From Rhineura floridana (Eukaryota > Chordata > Lepidosauria > Squamata > Rhineuridae), in assembly GCF_030035675.1 (NCBI RefSeq), contig NC_084482.1:221797943-221861942 (forward strand): a stretch of 64,000 bases of DNA, given 5' to 3'. The position numbers were made by a program, and so were the translations under genes. Below, one piece after another: positions 25,601 through 37,167 of this stretch; the first letter of the stretch is position 1, and the number at the start of each line of letters is the position of its first letter. Below the pieces are notes generated by a model. It was not told where the DNA came from and searched no databases. It saw only the letters and a list, made by a program, of their open reading frames with translations.

Positions 25601-26750
25601 GGGACCTTCCACATCTGTGGAAGTGTGTGTGTCTATTGTATTGGAATCACAGTTTAATGCTGAACTATGTCCACAGAGACCCAGGTTCAAATCCCTGCTC
25701 AGGAGTGAAATTCAGGTGGTGTCCTGGTCCCAGTGACAGTGTTGTTGTGAAGACAAAAGGAGGGGGACAAATTATGTTTCCCACGGTGAGCTCATTAGAG
25801 GAAAGCCTGCATAGAAATATAAAAATATATTGAAATGTTTGGATAAACCTATAATAAGCAAATCAACTTATTACCCCAGTTGCTCAACCCTGGGTGGTGA
25901 GTTTGCTGTTAAGCTTTCCACCTTGTGCATCACCTCTCCAACTTGGAGTAGTGTTCTGTAACTTGGTGCCCTCCAGGTATGGTTGGACCAACTCCCATCA
26001 GCCCTGGACAACATGGCAAAATGCCAGGGATGATGGGAGTTGTAGTCCAGAAATGTCTAAAGGTTAACTCAGATTATACAAGTGGATGGTACCAAATAAC
26101 GTGTCCTGCTGATCTTGAAATGGGTGTATTGCAAGTAGTTCTTCATACTCTTTTCATTGCCCAGTGAGCTGAACCAGACTGAATGCATCTCACTTTTCCT
26201 CTCCCCATATTTCTGATGGAAAGACTGGAGGTGTTTTGCATCCCCAGGAAGCTCCAAGATGGAGTCATTTGACCAAATTCACCCCCAGTATTTCTTTACA
26301 ATGTGTGCAAAACCTATTTTTTTGCCAACTGTCAGGGAGATGACATGGAATTAATATCTGTGCAGATTAAAATTTTAATTATATCCATGATGAAAAGGGC
26401 CCAATAATAAAGCCTGAAATGGTTCACAATGTGATGAAGAAACTCTGTGGGGCTCAGGAATTAAAGACTTTGCGGAAGCAGAAGCAGAGATGAGAGGTGA
26501 GGGGTCCGACATGGGTGAAATTCCTGGGGGTAGCAAAGGACAGAAGAGGTGCCCAAGCGTGGAGAAAAGTCTGGAAGAAACTGGAGAATGTTCTGAGAGA
26601 GATTTGGGGCCTTTAAGGCCTTTTGCAGATCAAGCATTGTGGGGGAAAACAACAGAGGAAAGGGACGTGCCATTTATTGATTTGGATTGAGGCTGCTTAT
26701 AACATTCAAACCTCTGGAACCCAAATTTGCATGAAGGATGAAATCCCTCC
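22655..26750. other. 5' flank of gene B
   Basis: Collinear with 1-7,290 of copy A but without the CR1 insertion. It includes repeat R (about 23,630-23,775), the G-rich block (23,740-24,720), a LINE tail (about 24,958-25,050), SINE remnants (25,515-25,830) and the old MITE (25,961-26,065). No separate gene is supported. Confidence 0.6.
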
Positions 26751-26869
26751 CATCCTCCGTCTCTCCCCTGCAGGCCTTTGAGAGCTGCTCCCTACGAAAC
26801 GTGCATCATGGTGAAAGCTGTGGGAGTCCCAGAGCTGGCCTAGTTTACTCCTCCCTCTCAGGCAGCGCC

Positions 26870-26944
26870 ATGGCCTCAGAGGCACCGTCCGGATCGTCTC
26901 TTTTGTGGGATAGAGTGGAAAGAGCAGCCGGGCAGCCCAATCAG
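26870..26944 (+). CDS. KRAB-ZNF gene B, first coding exon
   Basis: ATG in the context GCGCCATGG opens 25 codons (MASEAPSG... AAGQPNQ) and a CAG|GTAAGG donor follows, exactly as in gene A. It differs from A at one residue (SGSSLL for SGLSLL). An acceptor-like CTCCCCTGCAG about 95 bp upstream (near 26,773) suggests that the exon includes some 5' UTR. It leaves in phase 0, matching the KRAB-A exon. Confidence 0.75.
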
Positions 26945-27043
26945 GTAAGGGGAGGATCATTGGGGGAGAGACCGAGGGGACAGCTGGGGTGCGTCTCCCT
27001 GAGCATAGCAGGGAGGGCTCTGGGACAATACTACCTCTGAGGC

Positions 27044-27995
27044 TGCATAAGGAGAGCCTGCCGGATCAGGCCAATAGCCCGTCTGTTCCAGCAGCCGGTT
27101 CTTGCAGTGGCCGACCAGATGCCTGTGGGAAGCCTGCAAGCAGGACCTGAACACATGAGCACTCGCCCCACTTGTGATTCGGTGACACGTGTCTGGCAGA
27201 ACTCTGGCAAAACTCCTAAAATACACTCTTGGAGAGGTGGGATCTTTTTTGAGAGTCAATCAAGCTCTGCCCTGCAATTGTGTCTAAGTAGTGTAAAATC
27301 CAGAAATACTCACCCCCACAAAATCTAAATAAAAAGTAACTGTACTAAAGAAATGCAAAGAAAAAGAGAGTGAGACAGCTTCAAGAGAGTCACACGGCTT
27401 GGTACCAAAATACCTGATGGAACGCCTCTCCTGACACGAACCCACCCGTATACTACGCTTAACATCTAAGGCCCTCCTCCGGGTGCCCACTCCGAGGGAA
27501 ACTCGGAGTCTGGCAATAAGGGAGAGGGCCTTCTGAGTGGTGGCCCCCAAATTATGGAATGATTTCTGTGATGAGGTGAGCCTGGCGCCAACACTGTTAT
27601 CTTTTCGGCGCCAGGTCAAGACTTTCCTCTTCTCCCAGGCATTTTAGCATGTGCTTTTAAATTGCTTTTTAAAATGTATTTTTAGATTTCTATACTGCTT
27701 TGTGGTAAACCACCCAGAGAGCTTCGGCTATGGGGTTGTATATAAATGCAATAAAATCAATCAATTAATTAATTAATCCCAGCGTGCCCCACTGGTCAGG
27801 CTATTAGTACGATATGAACCAAAGTGTAGCTGCCAAGTGTCATGCTCTGTTGCCATTCCCAGCATACTGCCTCTGGCAGTGGAGGGAATGCATTGCCATT
27901 GTGGCTCGTAGCCACTGATGTCCTGATCCTCCATGGATTTGTCCAATCCTCTTTGAAAGCTATTCAAGTTTTTGGCTGAGCAAATGGTACATGTT
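27044..27995 (-). mobile_element. CR1 3' fragment split by L2-like end (copy B)
   Basis: Same arrangement as 7,570-8,525 in copy A: CR1 pieces at 27,044-27,175 and 27,855-27,995 flank an L2-like 3' end at about 27,385-27,779. The tail AATCAATCAATTAATTAATTAAT is the same as in A, confirming a shared origin. Confidence 0.65.
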
Positions 27996-28021
27996 GGAGA
28001 AACTGCCTCTTCTTCTTCCAG

Positions 28022-28166
28022 GATCTGTTGCCCTTCCAGGGTCTGGTGACCTTTGAGGAGGTGGCCATGTATTTCACGGAGGAGGAATGGGCCCTGCTGG
28101 ATCCTGGCCAAAGAGCTCTGCACAGGGAAGTCATGGAGGAGAATTATGAGACGGTGGCCTCTCTCG
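28022..28166 (+). CDS. KRAB-ZNF gene B, KRAB-A exon
   Basis: The 145-nt exon is bounded by CTTCTTCTTCCAG and GTAAGG, phase 0 in and 1 out. It encodes DLLPFQG and a KRAB A box with [15 protein letters not shown], ending NYETVASL. It differs from gene A at VAM versus VAV. The polypyrimidine tract is a few bases shorter than in A. As in A, the residue equivalent to mammalian DV is EV and the MLE motif reads MEE, so corepressor binding is not assured. It splices in frame to 26,944 and 32,933. Confidence 0.88.
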
Positions 28167-28292
28167 GTAAGGGCACTTTTCCCCCTTGACTGATGAATGC
28201 TGAAGATATGAATTTAGTACCTGTGCTATTTAACCTTCCCCGGCAGGGATTTTGTTAGAGAAATGGGTGGCTGAGCCCCAGATATTTGGGGA

Positions 28293-28510
28293 GGGACTGC
28301 AGCTCAGAGGGGGAACACCTGCTTTGCATGTAGAAGGTCCTTGGTTCATTCCCTGGTAGGTCCAAGAAGGGTGAAATCCTGTAGAGTTGCTGGAAAAGAG
28401 GTGCTTTCTCTGCCTGAGATCCTGGAGATCCATTGCTAGTTCTAGTAGCCAAGGCTGGGCTAGATGGACAAATTCTCTGATCTGGTGTAATGCAACTTCC
28501 TCTGTTCTTG
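28293..28510 (+). mobile_element. tRNA-derived SINE (copy B orthologue of 8,822)
   Basis: The same A-box and B-box region, GCTTTGCATGTAGAAGGTCC core and CTCTGATCTGGTG tail as in copy A, with few differences. It is ancestral to the triplication. Confidence 0.7.
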
Positions 28511-29370
28511 GGGCTTTTTGATCATTCAATGTGAGGAAGGAGCTCCAAAACCCCAGCAGAGCATCTTCTCCTGCATCCCCAGCAGGTAATTGACACTCTG
28601 TGACTTATACTCTAAACTCCCAGTGGGAAGAGATGCTCCCGGGAGCACCTCCTGCCTCCTCCCTCTTCCTTCCTCTGCCCAAAGGCCAGCTTTTGTCTTT
28701 GAAGCAGGAAGAAGCGGCAGTTTGGAGAAGAGGAAGCGGAGGTGGAGGCTACAGTTTGTAGGGAATGACCTCCAGAAGACAGGACAGAGAGCAAGATTTA
28801 GCTTTGCCAGCCCTGGTGGGAAGTCTGGAAGCAGAACTGGAGCACAGAGACTCTTTGACTCAGGCAGAGACACAGCAAAGGCAGCAGGCAAGAAGGTCCC
28901 CGAGAAAGGCTCCCTGCCAGGTGGAACAAGGGCCGTTCCCTCAGCTAGCAGAGATCCCGGGAAGCAGGAATTGCAGCAGCGCCCTTGAAAGGGGACCTTT
29001 GCTCCGGCAGGAAAGGGTCCAGAGAAGGCAGGAAGCTGCGGTGATGAATGAAAAGCAGGGGAGAGTGATGGAGTCAGACCCCAGTTGACATCTGGGGCTA
29101 AGATAGATTTCAAGCAGCAAAAGGAACCGCACAAACTGGAACCCAGAGTGGGACCAGGAGTTCAGTTTTATCCACTTTTGGGAAAGGTTTCAAAGCAGAT
29201 TCCCACATTGGTTAGCTGAGGGAGTTGTCTCTCCTGACCAGGTCATGTCCTGTGCATACGACTTGCAATGTCATCTCAGCTGAGAAGACCAATTTTACTC
29301 CTTAGGCTACTTTTTCCCATCAGGCCTCTTTGTTGCTGTTGCAAAGTGACCCATATAGAAGCCATTTTTA

Positions 29371-29797
29371 AATAAATAATTAATAAATAAAATTTTATTT
29401 GTGAGTCGCCTATGTGGCCGAATCAACGGCCACTCTAGGCGACATACAATAACACAATGAATACAATATATAATCAAAGAACCACAGTCAATAATTAGTC
29501 TAAAACCAGCCTTCCAATTAATAACATCATAAAAACTAATCTACCCCAGAAATCCTATAGGCCTGCCTGAACAGCCAGGTCTTCAAGGCCCGACAAAAAC
29601 CCATCAGGGAGGGGGCATGGCGAAGGTCAAAAGGAAGGGAATTCCAGAGGGTGGGGGCCACAATCGAAAATGCCCTCTCTCTGGTCCACACCAGTCTGGC
29701 TGTTTTGACTGGAGGGACCGAGAGGAGGTCCTGTGTGGCTGATCTCGTCAGGCGGCATACTTGGTGATGCTGGTGGCGCTCCTTCAGATAAACTGAA
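29371..29797 (-). mobile_element. L2-like LINE 3' end, private to copy B
   Basis: Reverse-oriented tail (AATAAATAATTAATAAATAAAATTTTATTT), then the 3' UTR (GTCGCCTATGTGGCC, CCACTCTAGGCGAC) and the final coding part (complement of FSIVAPTLWNS and RSATQDLLSVP). It is the same family as 20,859-21,974. Copy A reads straight through GCCATTTTTAAAGCTCATATT at about 9,888. Confidence 0.85.
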
Positions 29798-30323
29798 GCT
29801 CATATTATCAATTTTTTAAAGCTCATATTGGCAATATTGAGATGGAGGGTCTCCCAGGCTCATAAAGTAGTAGCCAGCCAGCAACACCCTCACCTGTATG
29901 AATCTCCCGTGCTTTAAGATCAGCAGATGAGGCCTTCCTGGTGGTCCCTACACAGGATGAGGTACATGGTGATTTTTCAGTAAAGGCTCCTCGACATGGA
30001 ACAGTCTCCCTACGTCGGGCCTTGTTTCTTTATATTTCCATGCCGTCGGTGAAGACATCTTTTTGGGAAGGTGTTCGGAGGAAGACAGACCCGAAATTCC
30101 TGCTGCTCTTAGTAGTTGTCATTCAGTGTTTTGTTGTGTATTTTGATGGACTGTGGGAGTTTTTGGGGATGTTTATATATTCTTATCTACTTGCTCTTTA
30201 TTGTAAACTGTCCTGTGGCCTGTCCAAAAAGGTGACATATAATTCACCTACATGACAATGAATAAGTACATATCAGCTAATGGCAGAGCTGTAAAAAATG
30301 CAAGAAAATAACCGAGTGATAAT

Positions 30324-31312
30324 CGTCATGAGATTGTAATTTCTGTGTAAAATGGTTTTTGCAACATGGCTCATCTGCAGAGAATTGTGGGGATTTCATC
30401 TTGGGAGGAGGTGGACTTGTGAGTAGGAAACTGTTTTTGTTTTCAGCTGTTGCTAATTGGGAGCTGGAGTGGTTATCTTGTTATCTGTCCAGAGCCTGGT
30501 ACTCAAGGACATGCAGGCCTGAAAAGAGTTGAAATCAGGAAGGCAGGGGGGCCTGCTAAGGTGCAAAAAGTGCAGAAGCTTTGGGGAAATTACTTCATTA
30601 GAAAGCCCCCTGATTGGCTGAATCACTATGAATTGTTGCTGGGGGTTTTTTCCTTAAGTGTAAGGGGTGACACACCCATAGTCTTTGTTCCCCTGGTTTC
30701 CATCTAGACGGATGGTTAACTGAGTGGGGTTCCACTGCCTTCACTACCCTATGGATGCCTCTCTTAGGGGAGCTGAGTTTACAACAACTACCGCTTCAAG
30801 TAAGTAGAGGTAGTTTAGTTAGTTTTGTTATTTTTGGTTGTGTCTGAACTCTCTCATATGTCTTACCTAAATCCCTGGTTGGATGTGGGTTTTGAGGAAT
30901 TGTTCTCCTGCTAGTGATTGTGCACTTATATTTTATTAATAAAGCCACTTCTGTTTACCTTTGTGTGTTCACTGAGTGAGAACAATTTGGTTCTGAATCC
31001 AGCACCTTGACCACTGACCACAAACTACCAAGAGTATATTTGGGGTTTAGCAGAGGGCTTCTAGACGAGGAGTGCCTGCTTGGCTCTTGTCTTAAGAAAC
31101 CCTTGGTGTAATGTCTGGGCTCTGGGTTCCTGTGACTCAGAGTGAGAACCAGTAGAAGGGGTGGTGGCAGCCTATCTTCTACCTTGCAGGGTTGGTGTTG
31201 GTATGCACAGCCTTGGCAAGGGGGAAATTGGGTTCCAGATCAATAGCCCAAGGTGGGGTAATTGGGTTCGAAGCATGTACCGTGACCCTTGTGGGGGGTG
31301 CAGGGCATGACA
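30324..31312 (+). mobile_element. Solo-LTR-like insertion, about 990 bp, private to copy B
   Basis: Copy A is uninterrupted at the matching place (10,378, GATAACAGAAACC). The insert starts CGTCATGAG and ends GGCATGACA, giving short inverted ends (nearly TGTCATG/CATGACA), and is flanked by ATAAT and GTAAT. A polyadenylation signal AATAAA at 30,938 followed by a T/G-rich stretch (TTTGTGTGTTC) fits an LTR U3-R-U5 plan. No internal coding region is present. It is treated as a fossil LTR of an endogenous retrovirus or related LTR element, younger than the A/B duplication. The family is not identified. Confidence 0.5.
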
Positions 31313-31334
31313 GTAATAGAAACCAAAATGCTCA

Positions 31335-31460
31335 ATATTGCACCTCATCTTCCTCTCTTCCCTCCTGCAGTAGCAGCAGCAAGACAGGCGTGTGTGTGTG
31401 TGTGTGTGTGCTGTGTGATATATATCATATACGCATTTGTGTGTAAAAGGTAATGTGTTC
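31335..31460 (-). repeat. Inverted copy of repeat 'R' with (GT)n
   Basis: Reverse complement of about 1,010-1,140, with an expanded GT tract around 31,393-31,411. Sequence from 31,460 to 31,850 is retained here and, in part, in copy C (about 61,290-61,400) but lost from A. Confidence 0.55.
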
Positions 31461-32932
31461 AGGGTAACAGAGCTAAAGTGCCCCCATTCCCACAGTTGCT
31501 TCCAGTGCTGGTGTCTTCCCCACTAGTACACTCCCTCTTCCCAATGCTGACTTTCTCAGCTCATACCTGGGCACCTTCTCCTGCATATTCCACCCTACGG
31601 CACCTTCTGCCCTGTCTCCAACTCAGGGAAACGTCCAACTTCAACCAATCTCAGAGGGTTGCCACATCCTTATTCCTCCCCGTGTGGCATGGTTCCACCT
31701 CGCAGCAGTCACTGTTCACATTACTGTTGCAATGGCCTCAAATCATCTCAATCTGAATGCAGGGGATTGAGAATTCTGGCGTCTCTCCCCTTGGTCCGCT
31801 CTCTGCCAGCTACCATATGACAAACTTTGTGATCACTTGAGCTTCCAACAGTTTTTGCCAGCAGTTAGGTCTGACCAGGTGAACCAAGTGGTTGGAGATC
31901 CCACCCAAGAAACTGCTTAGGTCTAGGAATATCTCAGGTAATTAATGGACAATCAACAAAGGAAATGTTTATCAGTGTCTATTTATAATTAACACATCTA
32001 ATTTACTATACATTGTGGACATAGCCATATATCAGAACATAGATCTTACACAGCGCATACAAAGGGAGTGTACACTAATGTGTTACATTTCAAAGGACAG
32101 CATAGGTCACATTGCATTTCCATCTGAAAAGGAGTGATCTCACCTTTGTTGTGTGTGGGCCTTAACACTCAGAGCAGGTGGTTCTTTCTTCGACCAGTGT
32201 CACAGACAACTGGTAAAAATCCCTAAGGCTGTCTGTCTTTTATAGCTCTAGTTTGTATCTATCTAGACTTTGTCAGTTCATGTTCATATTACAACTATAC
32301 TCTTATTTCCATCATTTGAACTCTCATCCTAACCCTACATCTTGATGCTGATGTTGTATTCTAATAAGTTCTCCTGACTCACCCCTTTACAGCTTCAGCC
32401 ATATATAGACATGATCATTGGCTGAACGCTCAGACTCCTTATAAAATGTTCATACTACGGGAAACATTTTATTTTGAAACTACTGTAAACAAAACTCAAA
32501 GGAAAAAAGATTCTTTAAGTGGCAGCTTGTCTTTTTACTCTCATTTTGGCTTGTATTGTTTGCACCACTTTCCCCCACATAATTTTATATAAATCAATTA
32601 TAAAGAATTTGAGGTGGCCAATTTTTATAAATACAGGTGGCTTGTGACACTGTGAATTGCATCCACTGTTGCTGGTTTTACTAGGTTCTGCCCTAGTTGG
32701 TTGCAACATCTAGGTTGCTGGCTTTACTAGGTTCTGCAGTGTCAACCCAACAGGCATTTCAAGATGAGCTTCATGCCCAGTGGACGCATGTTCACAAGTG
32801 CCAGACTGACCCTGCTTGGTCCACATGGCTCTGTTCTTACCAGATCAGTTATACCCTTTCTTATCTTTAATGTTTGTAATGGCTGAATATTTTCTGGTCA
32901 AAAGTAACTAGTCTTGTCTATTTCCTTCAAAG

Positions 32933-33010
32933 AATCGGACCTCCATTCGTGTTGGGAAGAAAGAGAAGATCCCTTTATCCAGGATCCCAAAGACGAGGTG
33001 ACAGGAACAG
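32933..33010 (+). CDS. KRAB-ZNF gene B, KRAB-B-like linker exon
   Basis: The 78-nt exon from TTTCCTTCAAAG to CAG|GTAGAT enters and leaves in phase 1. With the preceding G it encodes ESDLHSCWEEREDP then FIQDPKDEVTGT. It is open in the right frame and matches copies A (75 nt) and C (78 nt). This is the only KRAB-B-like exon left in gene B; the second one was removed with a deletion at about 33,830. Confidence 0.68.
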
Positions 33011-33147
33011 GTAGATGTTCAGCTGCGTCATGAGGCCCGTTTTGGTTTGGGAATTGTAGGATTGTTCAGTTCCTGTATAATATCATTCCTGGCAGATTAA
33101 TTGACCCACCAGGGTGTGAGTTCTCCTGGAGGACATCTTAGATGGCT

Positions 33148-33290
33148 TTAAGAACATAAGAAGAGCCTGTTGGATCAGGCCAATGGCCCCTCTAGTGCAG
33201 CACGTCTACGGGAAGCAAGCAGACAGGACCTGCATGCAACTGTTGCCCCCTCCTGCAGTTCCCAGCAACTGATATTTAGAAGTATACTGT
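33148..33290 (-). mobile_element. CR1 3'-end fragment (copy B)
   Basis: AAGAACATAAGAAGAGCCTGTTGGATCAGGCC through GCAACTGATATTTAGAAGTATACTG matches the reverse-oriented CR1 3' UTR. It is the fuller counterpart of 11,919-12,000. Confidence 0.7.
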
Positions 33291-34418
33291 CCCTGAGAGT
33301 GGATTTCTGAATGTTTGTTTTATTTGCTTTTATATCCTTTTAAGACTGTTTTATTCGTTGTAGGTTGTATTTTTGCTTTAATGATCCCGCTTAGAGCAGA
33401 GCTTTGCAACACTCCCCACTCTTCCCCTTTATACCCTCAATGCTGGAGGTTTAAGAGAGGAACGTGGGGAGACTGGGAAACGGAAGCTTATGAGAAGCAG
33501 GCAGGGAGGACCTGAGTGCAACCGTGGCCCCGTTGGGAGTACGGTGACTGTCTTCAAGCTGCAAAGTGCTCTCTGAAGCAGCCTTCCCCCCTCCTTTCAT
33601 TGAGCAGGGAGGGGAGGGGGAAAAGGTGCCTTTCAGATGGGCTGCCTGCAGGAGAAGTCCCGTGCACAGCCGATCCTTCTAAAAAGCAGTGGCTTCCGAA
33701 AGGGAACAGGCACCCACAGCCAAGGTGAGCCCTTGGCTCACCACCCCAGACTGCTTCTTTCAACTTCAGGATCTGAATGGGGCTGCTTCACAGAGCAGCG
33801 CTGGGAGGGAGAAGTGATTTCCCTTCAGTGGTCAGGCATTCCCCTTACAGTTCAGAGCATCATTGCAAACTCATGTAGTGTTGGTCTTTGGCCATCCCTG
33901 TCTTAGCTCACCTCAGTTTAATCCCTTGAATCTTCAGGTGGAACTGATTGGCAGTACTGAGCTAGAGGGACCAGGGTCTGATTCAGTATACCAGACCTTC
34001 CTTTGTTCCTATATTCCTGTCTGACCGCCTCTTTTGACTACAGTCATTAGGAATCAAGGAGAAGTGAGCTGTGACCAGTTTGTCCTGTTCTGCAGTCTTG
34101 CTGCCCTTCTCTTCCCCCACACTCCACTTTTCATTGCATATTATTTTAGTAATGCATATCACAGATGTATGGCAGTAGAATAGCCAGATAAATCTGGGCT
34201 TAGTGACATCAAGTGTTATATGGACCTGAAAGGAATTTATGTTGCTGTGTGAGACTGTAGGATATTCAGGTAACCTTGGTTTCATCTGGCCATGCAAAGA
34301 TAAAAGGGGGAGAATTATGGAGATGCAAAAATAGAGAAGCAGATAATTGGCTTGATCTGTGATGAAATGCTTTGTTTTTGCTTGAAATTCCAATTTCAAC
34401 TCTCTTCCCCCCCAGCAG
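33291..34418. other. Intron between linker exon and finger exon, gene B
   Basis: Collinear with parts of 12,000-12,290 and 16,430-16,956 plus 18,371-18,511 of copy A. It lacks the L2-like and Ingi/Vingi-like insertions and the vestigial KRAB-B exons; the joint is near 33,830. A SINE fragment lies at about 33,950-34,010. Confidence 0.6.
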
Positions 34419-35878
34419 GTGACGGAGAGAAGAATGAGAATTATAGAGAACCGCAGATGGTGCCACTGGTAATAGGCAAGAGTGAGAGTCAAAAAGAGAT
34501 GTTTGGAAATCACGGGGGACCAAAAACGTCTGAAAGAAATCAGTCAAAGAATGGGAGCAAGAAATCCTCTACTTCTCATACTCTTGATCAAAGAACACAC
34601 ACCGGAGAAAAACCATTTAAATGCAGGAAGTGTGGAAAGAGCTTCAGTGGCAATGGTCAACTTAAATTAGATGAAAGAACCCACACAGGCAAGAAACCAT
34701 TTAAATGCATGGTGTGTGGAAAGAGCTTCAGTCGGAGACATAGCCTTACATTACATGAAAGTAGCCACACAGGGGAGAATCCATTTAAATGCATGGAGTG
34801 TGGAAAGAGCTTCAGTGTAAGCAGTAGACTTAAAGTACATCACAGAACCCACACAGGGGAGAAACTATTTAAATGCATGGTGTGTGGAAAGAGCTTCAGT
34901 CGGAGACATAGCCTTACATTACATGAAAGAAGCCACACAGGGGAGAATCCATTTAAATGCATGGAGTGTGGAAAGAGCTTCAATGTAAGCAGTAGACTTA
35001 AAGTACATCACAGAACCCACACAGGGGAGAAACCATTTAAATGCAGGGTGTGTGGAAAGCACTTCAGTCAAAGTGGTAGCCTTAAATTACATCACCGAAC
35101 ACACACAGGAGAGAAACCATTTCAATGCATGGAGTGTGGAAAGAGGTTCAGTCGGAGACATAGCCTTACATTACATGAAAGAAGCCACACAGGGGAGAAT
35201 TCATTTCAATGTATGGAGTGTGGAAAGAGCTTCAATGTAAGCAGTAGCCTTATATTACATCACCGAAGCCACACAGGGGAGAATCCATTTAAATGCAGGG
35301 TGTGTGGAAAGAGCTTCCGTCAGAGCAGTAAGCTTACTTCACATGAAAGAAAGCACACAGGTGAGAAACCATTTAAATGCAGTGTGTGTGGAAAGCACTT
35401 CAGTCACAGCGGTAGCCTTAAATTACATCACCGAACACACACAGGAGAGAAACCATTTCAATGCATGGAGTGTGGAAACAGGTTCAGTCGGAGAGATAGC
35501 CTTACTTCACATCAAAGAACCCACACAGGGGAGAAACCATTTAAATGTAGGGAGTGTGGAAAGAGCTTCAGTGTAAGCAGTAGCCTTACTTCACATCAAA
35601 GAACCCACACAGGGGAGAAACCATTTCAATGCATGGAGTGTGGCAAGAACTTCAGTCAGAGCAGTAAGCTTACTTCACATGAAAGAACCCACACAGGCGA
35701 GAAACCATTTAAATGCATGGAGTGTGGAAAGAACTTCAGTCAGAGTAGCACCCTTACTTCGCATCACAGAACACACACAGGGGAGAAGCCATTTAAATGT
35801 AAGGAATGTGGAAAGAGCTTCAGTCAGAGCAGTAAGCTTACTTCACATCAAAGAACCCACACGGGAGCAACCATTTAA
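34419..35878 (+). CDS. KRAB-ZNF gene B, finger exon: 15 C2H2 fingers (14 with all ligands)
   Basis: The acceptor CCCCCAGCAG is again a NAGNAG pair (exon start 34,416 or 34,419). After a linker similar to that of A and C come 15 fingers. The first has Asp for the first zinc-binding His (LKLDERTH), so it probably does not fold. Fingers 2-3, 4-5 and 7-8 are repeats of one two-finger module (RRHSLTL then VSSRLKV or VSSSLIL), and fingers 6 and 10 are near copies. Linkers inside the module read TGENPF instead of TGEKPF. Recognition residues (-1,2,3,6) of fingers 11-15 are RDSS, VSSS, QSKS, QSTS, QSKS. The frame ends HTGATI by the 2-nt deletion shared with A. The predicted protein is about 585 aa. 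Confidence 0.92.
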
Positions 35879-36016
35879 ATTCAGGGAGTGTGGAAATAGC
35901 TTCAGTGTAAGCAGTAAACTTACTTTACATGAAAGAAAGCACATGGGTGAAACCATTTAAATGCAAGGAGTATGGAAAAAACTTCAATGGGAACCTTACT
36001 CTTCATCTTGCAAGCT
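35879..36016 (+). pseudogene. Decayed downstream fingers of gene B
   Basis: A nearly complete finger follows the stop in another frame ([10 protein letters not shown]... HERKH) but has Phe in place of its first Cys, then a further fragment (AAGGAGTATGGAAAAAACTTC). The 2-nt deletion at the HTG linker removed it from the protein. Confidence 0.7.
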
Positions 36017-36420
36017 AAATATATTAAAGCCCTAAATGGGTTGGGGCCAGGATATTTGAAAGATTATCTCATTTATTATATATGCAGCTAATCACTGAAG
36101 TCTGCAGAAGATGGCCTCTTACGCATACCATCTCCTTAGGAAGTCCACTCTGCATGATAAAGAAACGTGGCCTTTTGTGTGGTGGCATCTACTTTTTTGA
36201 ACTTCCTCCTGTTACATATCAGACAGGTGTTTTTTTCTTTGTGGTGCCTATAGAAGACCTTCCTTTTTCAACTAACCTTTCAAGGGCAGAGCTTTATCAC
36301 TGTTTCTATAGGATTTTAAAATATTTTTAATTGTTTTGCATATGAATTTGTTTTTATTGTTGGTATTTTTGAGATGCTTTCTGAGAAGTGATGTATAAAT
36401 TAAAATAAAATAATGCTAAT
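36017..36420 (+). mobile_element. LINE-derived 3' UTR of gene B, with AATAAA
   Basis: Same LINE C-terminal fragment as in copies A and C (AAAGCCCTAAATGGGTTGGGGCC...). AATAAA lies at 36,404-36,409. Confidence 0.6.
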
Positions 36421-36628
36421 CGTTGTAATGGCCACTTTAGCGAGTGTTTTCATATAGTTTAGCATACCTTTGATTTTATTCATTTTTTTAGTGCTTTTTA
36501 AATGTTGATTTATTGATATTTTCAGTGTACATTTTATATTGTTTATAAAATGCTTCTGCAGAGTACACATTTTATTAACATAAATAACTCAACTAGTTTG
36601 GTTCACTTTATTTCCCCATTTAGTTATA

Positions 36629-37167
36629 ATAATAAATAAATAATAAATTTAATTTATGTGTCGCCTATCTGGCCAATGGCCACTCTAGGCGACGTACATA
36701 TAACAATTAAAATACAATACAATAAGATACATTAATACCATAATGCAGCAACAAGAGCAATACTAAAACAGGGTAAGAGGCTTTTCAATCATAACAGTTA
36801 ACCCTCCCCGGATATCCCAAAGGCCTGTTGAAAGAGCCAGGTCTTTAAGGCTTTACAGAATACATTTAGGGAAGAGGCGTGCCGTAGATCTTGTGGGAGG
36901 GAGTTCCAGAAGGTGGGCGCCGCCACTGAGAATGCCCTCTCTCTAGTTCCCGCCAATCTAGCTGTTTCTGTCAGCGGGATTGAGAGAAGGCCCTGTGTGG
37001 CTGAACGTGTCGGGCGGCATAATTGGTGGCGTTGTAGGCGCTCCTTTAGATAAACTGGGCCGAAACCGTGTAGGGATTTAAAGGTTAATACCAACACCTT
37101 GAATTGGGCCCAGAAAATAACTGGAAGCCAGTGTAGATCGAACAACACTGGTGTGATGTGATCTCTA
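36629..37167 (-). mobile_element. L2-like LINE 3' end, private to copy B
   Basis: Reverse-oriented tail (AATAATAAATAAATAATAAATTT), GTGTCGCCTATCTGGCC and coding remains that translate on the minus strand as FDLHWLPVIFWAQFKVL and FSVAAPTFWNSLPQ. It stands in the same 3' flank as the independent insertion at 20,859 in A; copy C is empty. CTATTCTTATGTATAA is repeated at its right edge, perhaps a target duplication. Confidence 0.85.
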
